Shown here: piece by piece, positions 48,466 through 56,376 of the stretch | How positions within the stretch are numbered: the first letter of the stretch is position 1 | How the letters are laid out: every line of letters begins with the position of its first letter | DNA from: Leptospira limi | GTDB lineage: Bacteria > Spirochaetota > Leptospiria > Leptospirales > Leptospiraceae | Reading direction: 5' to 3' | DNA: 64,000 bases | Assembly: GCF_026151395.1 (NCBI RefSeq) | Contig: NZ_JAMQPV010000001.1 | Span: forward strand, 2,420,501-2,484,500 | Program-made: the position numbers and the translations under genes | The notes under the pieces: generated by a model | Seen by the model: only the letters and a program-made list of their open reading frames with translations | Databases searched by the model: none | What the model was told of the DNA's origin: nothing

Positions 48466-49565
48466 CAGACTCTTTCTAATATCGTCACAAAGTTGTTTGT
48501 AGCTAGTCCACCTATACTTTGTGCTACTGCCAACCGCTTTTCAGGCCATTCAGAAAAGAACCTACAAAGTTCCACAATTTGAGCAAGTCCCGATGCCCCG
48601 ACGGGGTGACCCCGGGATTTAAGCCCTCCGGAAGCATTGATCGGTAATTTGCCCTTCGGGTGTGTGAGACCCGCTTTTACCTGGAATAAGGCCTCTCCGC
48701 GTTTGAAAAATCCAGCGTCTTCGGCACCCACAAGTTCAAACGGGGTAAATGCATCGTGTAATTCCGCAAAATGGATGTCATTGGGTGCCACTCCTGCCTC
48801 TTCATAGGCCTTGGCAAAGGCAATCCGATTGGCTAAAAAACTGGGATCGGCACCAGGTAGGAAAGGAGACAAACCAGAACCCATTCCTTTGACACAAACT
48901 GAACTTGGATCTTTCGATAAGATGAGAGCAGCTGATCCATCAGATAAGGGCGAGATGTCATAAAGCCCCAGGGGACTTGAAATCTTTGGTTGGTTTTTGT
49001 ATTCTTCTAGGGTTAGATTCTTTTTGATATGTGCTTTTGGATTCTGTAACCCATTGTCATGAAGTTTTTTAGCAATAGCAAACAAATCCTCCGCCTCATA
49101 CCCATACTGATGTAGGTATTGGTTTGTGATCATGGCACCACCTTGTGCCATTGACATTCCCAGTTTCCGTTGTGAATCAGAAAGGACAGAACCTAACAAT
49201 AAATTACTTTCTTCTCGGTTCAGTTGTGACATGAGTTCTGTTGCGATCACAAGACCATGATCAAACCGACCACTGAGAATCAAATTCACTCCCAACTGGA
49301 AGGCTGCAGCACCAGAAGAGGATGCAGTTTCCATTCGGATGGAATAAAGATCTTTTAGTCCTAACCTGGCGGCAATTTTTGCAGAAAGATGAAATTCCTT
49401 GTTATAAGAATCAGGTGAAAAACTTGCATAGATGATGAATTGAATTTTGTGAGATTGAAACTCATGTACAGATTGTTTTGCGGTAACAAAGGACAAATCG
49501 AGTTGTGATCCTTTGTGTTTACCAAATACACTCATAGATGGATTGTGAATGTAAACTTTCTTCAT
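48465..49565 (-). CDS. Thiolase-like protein with Ser in place of the nucleophile
   Basis: A 366-residue thiolase-fold protein of the SCP2/acetyl-CoA acetyltransferase type. The segment that normally reads ACASG reads METASSSGAAAF, so the nucleophilic cysteine position is S82. Other active-site parts are kept: AELHDAFTPFEL, NASGGLKSRGHPVGASGLAQ and the final IGGLATNNFVTILER. Without the cysteine, normal Claisen condensation or thiolysis is unlikely; it may act in decarboxylation, binding or partner stabilisation. It heads the operon with the GT9 gene, pepP and marR. The alignment is by eye, so the call on S82 is an inference. Confidence 0.82.
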   Translation of the reverse strand: MKKVYIHNPSMSVFGKHKGSQLDLSFVTAKQSVHEFQSHKIQFIIYASFSPDSYNKEFHLSAKIAARLGLKDLYSIRMETASSSGAAAFQLGVNLILSGRFDHGLVIATELMSQLNREESNLLLGSVLSDSQRKLGMSMAQGGAMITNQYLHQYGYEAEDLFAIAKKLHDNGLQNPKAHIKKNLTLEEYKNQPKISSPLGLYDISPLSDGSAALILSKDPSSVCVKGMGSGLSPFLPGADPSFLANRIAFAKAYEEAGVAPNDIHFAELHDAFTPFELVGAEDAGFFKRGEALFQVKAGLTHPKGKLPINASGGLKSRGHPVGASGLAQIVELCRFFSEWPEKRLAVAQSIGGLATNNFVTILERV

Positions 49566-49643
49566 TCGAATATAGTTTCCGCTTGCCTATTCTATGAAAA
49601 CCAATTATCTTTCCAATTGAACCGAGAATTTGAGGTTACCCAT

Positions 49644-50120
49644 ATGAAGGGAAAAAAAGAAGTAATCGACATATTAGCAGAAGTTCTATCTGCGGAACTC
49701 ACAGCCATCAATCAGTATTTCATTCACGCAAAATTATGCAAAAACTGGGGATACATGGAACTTGCCGAGTATCTCAGAAAAGAATCCATCGAAGAAATGA
49801 AACATGCTGACGAAATCATGGAACGCATTCTCTATTTTGATGGTATCCCTGACTTACAAAAATACATGAAAATCAATGTAGGCCAGACCGTTCCTGAAAT
49901 GTTACAACATGACTTACAATTGGAATACAATGCTGTAGAACGATTGAACCGAGGGATTGATATTTGTGTGGCAAGTAAAGACAATGGAACAAGAGAACTT
50001 TTGGAAAAAATCCTAGTCTCTGAAGAAGAACACATTGATTGGATTGAGACTCAAGTATCACTCATTGAATCCATTGGTTTACAAAACTATTTGGCTCAAA
50101 AATTAGGAGATTCGGAATAA
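49644..50120 (+). CDS. bfr: Bacterioferritin
   Basis: A 158-residue four-helix iron-storage protein. The ATG at 49644 (MKGKKEVIDILAEVLSAEL) has GAGG eight bases upstream; a longer reading frame overlaps the divergent thiolase-like gene. Ferroxidase ligands are visible: E in LSAELTAINQYFIHA, E-x2-H in SIEEMKHADEI, E in DLQLEYNAVERL and EEHIDW near the end. The methionine of MERILYFDG is at the usual haem-binding region between subunits. It stores iron and limits peroxide chemistry. Its stop overlaps the probable ATA start of the next gene. Confidence 0.93.
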   Translation: MKGKKEVIDILAEVLSAELTAINQYFIHAKLCKNWGYMELAEYLRKESIEEMKHADEIMERILYFDGIPDLQKYMKINVGQTVPEMLQHDLQLEYNAVERLNRGIDICVASKDNGTRELLEKILVSEEEHIDWIETQVSLIESIGLQNYLAQKLGDSE

Positions 50121-51250
50121 AACCTACACATCCCACCTATCATGCCATTTGCGGAGAAGGACTGTCTCCGCTTTTGGAAACGGAAATCCAAACCTTTCAT
50201 CTTAAAATTAGCAATAACAATCGTGGTGGAGTTTTTTTCTCGGGCAAAAAAGAGGATGTAATCCAATTTGCCATCCATACCAAATTTGCCTCTCGCGTGA
50301 ATTTGCAACTCCTACATGACAATGCACAAAACTATGACGAATTTTATACCAAGACATCCGAGATCCCATGGGAAAAATACATTGGACCCAATGTGAGTTT
50401 TCGTATTGATGCGGAAACCAAAGACAAATTAAAAAATTCAGAATTCACAATGCACCGGACAAAGGATGCGATCCTTGACCGACTTCGTGCGAAAAAAGTC
50501 CCTCTACCCGAAATTGAAAAAAGATTAGCTGATATTACCATTGTTGTCAGGTCACATACAGATCGATTTAGCGTCGAACTTTCATTATCTGGCGATCCCG
50601 TAGGACGACGTGGTTACAGACTCCATGCAGGAAATGCACCTGTGAGAGAACCCATTGCACAAGCGATGCTCGAGATGTCCAATTGGAAGGAAGGGGAAAC
50701 TTTAGTTGACCCTATGTGCGGATCAGGCACAGTTCTTATCGAAGCTGCGCTCAGAGAACGCCTGTTTGGTGAAATTAATCGATTTCTTTTTGCAGAATCC
50801 CCTATTTTCCAAACTTTATTTCCAACTTATGTTTTCTCAGAACGAAAAAAAGAAAACCCAACATCTCCTCATCTTTTTGGATTTGATATCGACCCAGAAG
50901 CAATACGCATTGCAAAAGAAAATGCCTATGAAGCAGGAGTGGAAGATTTCATCAAATTTGAAGTTGCGGATTGTTTAACTCTAAAAAATACATTTGGTAC
51001 CCAAGGTCATTTGGTCACAAACCCTCCTTATGGTGACCGTATCGGAAAACCAATGGAAGATCTTCGTGAGATGTACTTTCAATTTGGCCGAGTTTTAAAA
51101 AATGAATTTGGTGGCTGGAAGTTTACAGTGTTATGTGCTGATTTTTCACTCCTTGGAAAATTTGGTTTAAAAGAAAACAAACACATCACACTCAAACATG
51201 CAAATTTAAAGGCAAAAATCGTAGATTATGAATTAAGAGGGGGGAAATGA
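50117..51250 (+). CDS. RlmL-type THUMP/UPF0020 RNA methyltransferase
   Basis: About 377 residues. The N-terminal THUMP-containing half is followed by a Rossmann methyltransferase domain with VDPMCGSGTVLIEAAL (SAM site), FGFDIDPEAIRIAKENA and the catalytic VTNPPYGDRIG. It most resembles the m2G half of RlmL, which modifies 23S rRNA. The family N-terminus (THPTYHAICGEGLSPLLETE) is encoded upstream of the first usual start codon, a TTG at 50174. AGGAGA at 50105-50110 lies six bases before an ATA at 50117 that overlaps the bfr stop, so ATA may be the start. The end overlaps the next gene by ATGA. Confidence 0.83.
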   Translation: MKPTHPTYHAICGEGLSPLLETEIQTFHLKISNNNRGGVFFSGKKEDVIQFAIHTKFASRVNLQLLHDNAQNYDEFYTKTSEIPWEKYIGPNVSFRIDAETKDKLKNSEFTMHRTKDAILDRLRAKKVPLPEIEKRLADITIVVRSHTDRFSVELSLSGDPVGRRGYRLHAGNAPVREPIAQAMLEMSNWKEGETLVDPMCGSGTVLIEAALRERLFGEINRFLFAESPIFQTLFPTYVFSERKKENPTSPHLFGFDIDPEAIRIAKENAYEAGVEDFIKFEVADCLTLKNTFGTQGHLVTNPPYGDRIGKPMEDLREMYFQFGRVLKNEFGGWKFTVLCADFSLLGKFGLKENKHITLKHANLKAKIVDYELRGGK

Positions 51251-52416
51251 AGTCAAAGGACATTTTAAGTCGTGTTTTTGAAATCACAAGAGATCCAAGA
51301 GATGGACTACTCTTCTTAAAAGAATTCCAATCCCTTTCTCCTGAATCTTTTGCCATTCTTTATGCTGATTCCGAAACCATCTTTGAAAGTTCCGAGGCAT
51401 TATTTTCTGACTTAAAACTCCTCTACCAATTGGATTTGTTTCCTTTTGTTGTCTTAGAAGAAGATAGTTTTCAATACTTAAAAGTTTTTTTCCCACTCGA
51501 ACAAATGGGATCCAACCCAAACGATGAAAAGACATTAGGTTTTTCTTATGAAATCATCGCAAGAGAAGAACCACTTCGTGAATCGGTTAAAACTTCCATC
51601 CAAAAGAAAAAAATCCCCATCCTACTTTGGAACGATGAAATCGAAAAACTTGAATCCGTCCTAGATCGATGTAGGGCAATTTTACATTCCTCAAAAGTGA
51701 TCTATGTATCCATCGATGGTCCATTCAAAGATCCAAATTCTGGAAAAGTAAAATCAATCCTACAAATGGAAAATACCTTTCCTGTTCCCAGTGGAGTGAC
51801 GATTACCGAAAGTCAAAAAGAATTCATCCAACTTTCAGAGGCATTGCTTTCCAAAATTGAGGATCCAAAATTCAGCATTGTTCTCACATCACCTTTCACA
51901 CTTTTGACGGAACTTTTTACAGTCAAAGGAAGTGGAACACTTGTTAAACGGAAAAACAAAATCCATAAGTTCGAATCCACTGATGGTGTGGATATGGTGC
52001 GTCTCTTTCGTTTGATTGAAGAATCATTTGGGAAAAAACTAAAACCAGATTTTTTTCAAAGTAAGTTTGATGTCTTATTTTTGGAAGAATCTTATCGTGC
52101 CTGTGCTTGGATGCAAAAAACTGAGTATGGTTATTTACTTTCAAAATTTGCAGTGAATGGTGTGGCACGTGGTGCAGGCGTTGGACGAGACATTTGGGAC
52201 CAAATTTTAGAACATTGTAGTCCTCTTTTTTGGCGGAGTAAACCTGACAATACAATCAATAAATGGTATATGTCAATTGCTCAAGGCATCGAAAAGGACA
52301 GTTCATGGTATTATTATTGGCTCGGTGTGGACCAATCACTCATCCCTGGAATCATATCTCTTTTGAAATCCCAACCAGAAGACTTTGGTCTACCAAATCC
52401 ATCATCAGAACCATAA
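51247..52416 (+). CDS. Probable N-acetylglutamate synthase-type acetyltransferase
   Basis: A 389-residue protein. The C-terminal 120 residues match by eye the acetyltransferase domain of vertebrate- and Xanthomonas-type N-acetylglutamate synthases (DUF619): LLSKFAVN at 297, ARGAGVGRDIW at 307 (acetyl-CoA loop) and FWRSKPDNTINKWY at 328. The linker motif LTELFTVKGSGTLVKR at 220 is also typical of those fused ArgA/ArgB proteins. The N-terminal part should then be an amino-acid-kinase domain, but the glycine-rich kinase motifs are not visible, so it looks degenerate and regulatory. The predicted role is the first step of arginine synthesis. It overlaps the methyltransferase gene by 4 bp. Confidence 0.7.
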   Translation: MKSKDILSRVFEITRDPRDGLLFLKEFQSLSPESFAILYADSETIFESSEALFSDLKLLYQLDLFPFVVLEEDSFQYLKVFFPLEQMGSNPNDEKTLGFSYEIIAREEPLRESVKTSIQKKKIPILLWNDEIEKLESVLDRCRAILHSSKVIYVSIDGPFKDPNSGKVKSILQMENTFPVPSGVTITESQKEFIQLSEALLSKIEDPKFSIVLTSPFTLLTELFTVKGSGTLVKRKNKIHKFESTDGVDMVRLFRLIEESFGKKLKPDFFQSKFDVLFLEESYRACAWMQKTEYGYLLSKFAVNGVARGAGVGRDIWDQILEHCSPLFWRSKPDNTINKWYMSIAQGIEKDSSWYYYWLGVDQSLIPGIISLLKSQPEDFGLPNPSSEP

Positions 52417-52417
52417 A

Positions 52418-52756
52418 ATGAAATTAATTTATGATGGAGACTGTTCCTTTTGTACTCGATTGGCTCATTCTTTGCAAAATCGATCCATCCAACCAATTGA
52501 CATTGTTTCTTACCATTCTTTGTCTGAAGAGGATTTAAACAAAATCCATCCGCAATTAACATGGGATAAATGCAAAGGGGAAGTACAAATCATCCAGGAT
52601 GGAAACCGTTTCCCTGGTTTTTTTGGAGTTCGAGTTTTGTTATGGAATGTACGAATCGTTCGGTATTTTGCGTGGATTCTATATTTGCCACTCATTCCTT
52701 TTTTAGGAATGTTTGTGATGGTGATTCTAAAAAAATTCAAAAAATCACTTCGTTAA
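52418..52756 (+). CDS. DCC-family thiol-disulfide protein (DUF393)
   Basis: A 112-residue protein of the DCC family. It begins LIYDGDCSFCTRLAHSLQ, with the DxxCxxC pattern that names the family and resembles a thioredoxin active site. A C-terminal hydrophobic segment (RYFAWILYLPLIPFLGMFVMVIL) suggests a membrane anchor. The biochemical role of the family is not well established. The ATG at 52418 lies 1 bp after the preceding stop, so it ends the bfr-led transcript. Its 3' end overlaps the convergent diiron gene by 4 bp. Confidence 0.84.
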   Translation: MKLIYDGDCSFCTRLAHSLQNRSIQPIDIVSYHSLSEEDLNKIHPQLTWDKCKGEVQIIQDGNRFPGFFGVRVLLWNVRIVRYFAWILYLPLIPFLGMFVMVILKKFKKSLR

Positions 52757-53421
52757 TGTTTTCCTTCATCCAAACGAGACAACCCTAAATAAAAATCTTC
52801 TCTTGCATCCAAAGCCAATCGGTTCCCTTCCATAACTTGTTTTTTAGATTCATCTGTTAAACAAACAGCTTCAATCAAATCAAACAAACGTTTGCTATGA
52901 CCTTCGTCTGCATCTAAATTCACCTGAAAAAACTTTCCTTCAGGTAAATTTAATTCTTTTTTCAATTGTTGGTAAGCGTTCGCAATTTGTGAATACTCCA
53001 ATTTGAGTAAGTATTCGTTGGCAGGTCCAAGAGCACCTAATCCATAATAAAATCCTAAATCTATTACCGATTTCATTTTCTCTAAATAGGTTTTGGTTTC
53101 AGGTAAAATTTGATGTTTTGAAAAATCGAAACCAAGTTGTTCTAAAAAATTTATTAGTATCGATACATGTGTCTCGGAAATTTTACCTTCACCCAACTCT
53201 TCCCAAATATTTTCAACAAGGACTATTTTGGCTTTTTGGTCTCGTGTATTGGCAGCAACTAACAAAAACCAATCGACAAAACCAATGGATACAAAGTATT
53301 CCTGGCTCAGCCAAAGTATTAAATCATCAAAACTCATTTTAATATTTCTTTCTTTTAGCCACTTTGCTTGTAAAACAGAATGTGTTTCCACTTCCCTTTT
53401 TAACATTCCAATGAGATTCAT
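52753..53421 (-). CDS. Heme-oxygenase-like diiron protein (CADD/PqqC-like)
   Basis: A 222-residue all-helical protein of the heme-oxygenase-like diiron oxidase type. Candidate iron ligands in family order are E78 and H85 (E-x6-H in LGEGKISETH), E142 (LKLEYSQI), and D172 and H175 in VNLDADEGHS. The family's usual H-x3-D-x2-H reads N-x3-D-x2-H here, so one ligand position is N168. Relatives perform oxygen-dependent steps such as decarboxylation, C-C cleavage or N-oxidation, and CADD makes p-aminobenzoate. It is the third gene of an operon with the ATP-grasp ligase and the aminomutase, joined by an ATGA overlap. The substrate is unknown. Confidence 0.72.
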   Translation of the reverse strand: MNLIGMLKREVETHSVLQAKWLKERNIKMSFDDLILWLSQEYFVSIGFVDWFLLVAANTRDQKAKIVLVENIWEELGEGKISETHVSILINFLEQLGFDFSKHQILPETKTYLEKMKSVIDLGFYYGLGALGPANEYLLKLEYSQIANAYQQLKKELNLPEGKFFQVNLDADEGHSKRLFDLIEAVCLTDESKKQVMEGNRLALDAREDFYLGLSRLDEGKH

Positions 53422-54410
53422 ACGTTTTGGTCCTTTCCATATTGGTAACGCGGATGAGTTTGGTATTCCTCAAAACCCAAGTTGATACATAATTCTAATA
53501 ATTCCGAATATAATTTCCCTGTTCTTTCCCATAACATTGGCAAGGTGGAATAGATCTTAGAAAATCCAGGTGTAGCATTCACTTCCAAACAATAAGGTAT
53601 TTCTCGTTCCAACTTAAAATCGATTCTGATATAACCTGAACTTCCGAGTAAATTAGCAATTTTCAAAGAAGTGGATTCTAATTCCTTTTGGAGGGAAATA
53701 GGAACTTCAAAATCCAAGGATTCCAAAAATTCAGATTTTGATTTGATTCCTTCATGGTATATCCCTGTAGGAGTATCCACATAGGCCATGGGTAAAACTT
53801 GGTAGTGATTCAAATTTCCAATCACACCAACCGTAAGTTCCCTTCCTGATAAAAATGGTTCTACTAAAAGCGGAGAATGTTCCTTGAGAAACTTTGGAAT
53901 CCGAATCTCCCATTCACTCAGGTCACGGATCTTATTTGATTCCGAAATTCCCAAACTCGATCCTTCTCCATTGGGTTTCACAAATACAGGAAATTGGAGT
54001 TTTGGTTCTGTTTGATATTCTGTCAGTAGTTCTGAATCAGTGACTCGGATACCCAAGGAACGCAAAAAAACTTTGGTTTTGTATTTATCCAAAGTAATAG
54101 ATTGCACTGCCGCGGAACTCCCAGTATGCGCAATTCCTAAATATTCGCATAACGCAGGTATGTAGGCTTCTCTAGAGGCAGAAGTATAACCTTCCACAAG
54201 ATTCCACACGATCCAATTTTCCCTGTTTCCCTTTGGAATATTGGAAAGAACAGATGTAATTTCTTTTGGATCCGAAAGTGACACCACATCATACCCTAAG
54301 GAATCAATTGTTTTTTCCATATAGGCTATGGTTTCTTCCGATTCCCATTCTTGGGAACGTTGCGGATGGTCCGAATTATAAAGATCACAGGCAAGAATGA
54401 CGGTTTTCAT
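53418..54410 (-). CDS. ATP-grasp ligase, D-Ala-D-Ala-ligase-like but divergent
   Basis: A 330-residue ATP-grasp protein. The ATG at 54410 ([12 protein letters not shown]) forms an ATGA overlap with the aminomutase stop. ATP-site features are [14 protein letters not shown] near 150 and [24 protein letters not shown] near 280. The N-terminal motif that in true Ddl enzymes reads HGxxGEDG is replaced by [18 protein letters not shown], a form seen in other carboxylate-amine ligases. A role in making the D-Ala-D-Ala dipeptide is therefore doubtful; ligation of an unusual amino acid is more likely. The partner genes point to lysine or beta-lysine as one substrate. Confidence 0.82.
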   Translation of the reverse strand: MKTVILACDLYNSDHPQRSQEWESEETIAYMEKTIDSLGYDVVSLSDPKEITSVLSNIPKGNRENWIVWNLVEGYTSASREAYIPALCEYLGIAHTGSSAAVQSITLDKYKTKVFLRSLGIRVTDSELLTEYQTEPKLQFPVFVKPNGEGSSLGISESNKIRDLSEWEIRIPKFLKEHSPLLVEPFLSGRELTVGVIGNLNHYQVLPMAYVDTPTGIYHEGIKSKSEFLESLDFEVPISLQKELESTSLKIANLLGSSGYIRIDFKLEREIPYCLEVNATPGFSKIYSTLPMLWERTGKLYSELLELCINLGFEEYQTHPRYQYGKDQNV

Positions 54411-55615
54411 TCGGCTTGGAATTTCTCCCAATCAGCATCTGAAACAATTGGATAATAAGATTCTTTGTCGGAACCAACTGGCTCAAATGAAAAATGTATT
54501 TTTTTAGTCACTGCTGAACGGAAAGCATGTTGTCTAGTTTTTGGATAATAACCTAAATACCAATTTGCACCTATTGTAATTTTGCCACCACCACCAGGAA
54601 GATCATTCACAAAATGAGGAATGCCCATTCCGCCAATTTTTCCGCGCATATACTCAACGATTTCGATCCCACGAGCAAGTGGAGTACGAAACCCTCGCGA
54701 ACCAGGGATGAGCTCAGGGTCATATAGATAATACGCACGAACACGCATTTCCAATAACTTTTTATGAAGGTTGAGCATTATTTCTTCATCATCATTGATA
54801 CCTTTGAGTAAAACTGCCTGATTCCCAACTGACACCCCAACTTTTAACAGACGTAATATGGCATCCTTAGATTCCTTTGTACATTCCTTTGGATGATTGA
54901 ATTGGGTATGACAGAAAATTGATAAATTGTCGTCATTATACCTATCAATAATTTTACACAATTCTTCTGTTATGCGAAACGGCAAAGTAACCGGATTTCT
55001 TGTCCCGAGTCTACAAATTCGTACATGTGGAATTTGATTCAGCTCATGTAAGATCCACTCAAGCCTTGCATCTGCAAGATTCAATGGGTCTCCTCCACTA
55101 ATCACTACATCTTCGATTTCAGGATGGTTTCGAATGTAAGCAAATGCAGCTTCTAAATCTGCCTTTTCCATCCTTTCCCCATTGGAAGATACTTTTCTCC
55201 CTCGCATACAATGGCGACAGTACACACTGCATGAATGGTTTGAGAACAGAAGGACTCGATTCGGATACATATGAGTGAGCCCACGAACAGGGCTTAGCCG
55301 TTCCTCATCCAATGGATCGGAACTTTCTTCTAAAGAAAATACTGCTTCTTCCGCAGTGGGAACAATCATCCTTCTTATGGGACAGTTTGGGTCAGTGGGA
55401 TCAGATAAAGATAAATAATAAGGTGTAGTCGAAACTAGTAACCGGATGGTTTGTTGGATCCCAATCCGTTCTGATTCAGTGAGTAAAAAATAACGAGAAA
55501 GTTCCTCCCCTTTCACTCGGTTTTGCAACTGTGATGTGGGATCAGTCCAAATTGTCCTGGAAAACAATTCTTCTCTGGCCCGAAGAACTTCTGATAAACT
55601 GTTTTGCACGAGCAT
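54407..55615 (-). CDS. Lysine-2,3-aminomutase-family radical SAM enzyme
   Basis: A 402-residue KamA-type protein. The iron-sulfur motif is CSVYCRHC (C129, C133, C136). The PLP lysine is K345 in DLPGGGGK. The two aspartates that hold the side-chain amine of lysine in the clostridial enzyme appear to be kept as D299 ([10 protein letters not shown]) and D338 ([10 protein letters not shown]), which favours lysine over glutamate. The TRRR segment after the cluster motif is MRGR, so the carboxylate side may differ. KamA converts L-lysine to beta-lysine. EpmB is the main alternative, but it is shorter and no EF-P or EpmA gene is nearby. AAGGAA lies upstream of the ATG. It is first in a three-gene operon. 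Confidence 0.85.
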   Translation of the reverse strand: MLVQNSLSEVLRAREELFSRTIWTDPTSQLQNRVKGEELSRYFLLTESERIGIQQTIRLLVSTTPYYLSLSDPTDPNCPIRRMIVPTAEEAVFSLEESSDPLDEERLSPVRGLTHMYPNRVLLFSNHSCSVYCRHCMRGRKVSSNGERMEKADLEAAFAYIRNHPEIEDVVISGGDPLNLADARLEWILHELNQIPHVRICRLGTRNPVTLPFRITEELCKIIDRYNDDNLSIFCHTQFNHPKECTKESKDAILRLLKVGVSVGNQAVLLKGINDDEEIMLNLHKKLLEMRVRAYYLYDPELIPGSRGFRTPLARGIEIVEYMRGKIGGMGIPHFVNDLPGGGGKITIGANWYLGYYPKTRQHAFRSAVTKKIHFSFEPVGSDKESYYPIVSDADWEKFQAE

Positions 55616-55667
55616 AAGATTTTATTCCTTACTTGCCAACAGACCACCAAATTCTTTTCTGGTGGTA

Positions 55668-56342
55668 ATGCAAGAAAACCGCTTGGGGGAAATCCGTATG
55701 GTCGCCTTCGATGTCGACGGGACCTTATTTTCCTCAGAATCCATAATCTTTAAGACGTATGTGCAGGCAATCGAAGAGTTTGCAAAGAAAACGGGAAAAA
55801 TTACATCCCTACCCACACACGATCAGATCATCAATGAAATTGGAAAACCAGTGCGGACTATTTTTGCAAACCTTCTCCCTTCCTTACCAGAATCCGAACG
55901 AGATTCGATTTCAGCCAGGGTTTTAGATTTACTATGTGATTCCATCCGCAGTGGTGGTGGGGATTTTTACGCTGGTGTCGGTTCTACCATTCATTACCTA
56001 AAAGAAAAAGGTTATACCATTACTTGCGCATCCAATGGTCGAAAACCTTATATCGAAACCGTTCTCGATACAGCTGGTGTTTTACAATACTTTGAACCCA
56101 TTGTTGTGATCAACCAAGAGACCATCCACACCAAAGGTGAAATTTTAGCAGAGTATGTACGCAAATACAGTTTAGAGCCAAATTCCATTGCAATGATCGG
56201 AGATCGGTTCAGTGACTGGGAAGCGGCAAGGCAAAATGGATGCCCTTTTGGTTTTTGCACCTATGGTCATGGAGTTCCAGGCGAAATCCCAGATTTTGAT
56301 TGGAAATTCGACGATTTAACGAATTTAAAACAATTTTTTTAA
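55668..56342 (+). CDS. HAD-superfamily phosphatase
   Basis: A 224-residue haloacid-dehalogenase-type hydrolase. The nucleophile motif is VAFDVDGTLF near residue 12, motif II is TCASNGRKPY, and the C-terminal metal motif is MIGDRFSDWEAAR. A helical cap lies between about 25 and 90, as in phosphoglycolate-phosphatase-like members. The substrate cannot be inferred. The ATG at 55668 is used; another at 55698 has a better upstream GGGGGA and would start at MVAFDVDGT. It is divergent from the aminomutase operon, with about 50 bp for both promoters. Confidence 0.86.
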   Translation: MQENRLGEIRMVAFDVDGTLFSSESIIFKTYVQAIEEFAKKTGKITSLPTHDQIINEIGKPVRTIFANLLPSLPESERDSISARVLDLLCDSIRSGGGDFYAGVGSTIHYLKEKGYTITCASNGRKPYIETVLDTAGVLQYFEPIVVINQETIHTKGEILAEYVRKYSLEPNSIAMIGDRFSDWEAARQNGCPFGFCTYGHGVPGEIPDFDWKFDDLTNLKQFF

Positions 56343-56376
56343 ATTCGAAAATCAATACAATTCCGACATTGATAGT

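Noticed and set aside
53418..54410. Canonical ddl for wall synthesis
   Set aside because: The HGxxGEDG motif is missing and the neighbours are not wall genes.
54407..55615. EpmB (EF-P lysine modification) as the identity of the radical SAM enzyme
   Set aside because: The protein is longer than EpmB, is coupled to a ligase and a diiron protein, and no efp or epmA is present nearby. It is not fully excluded.
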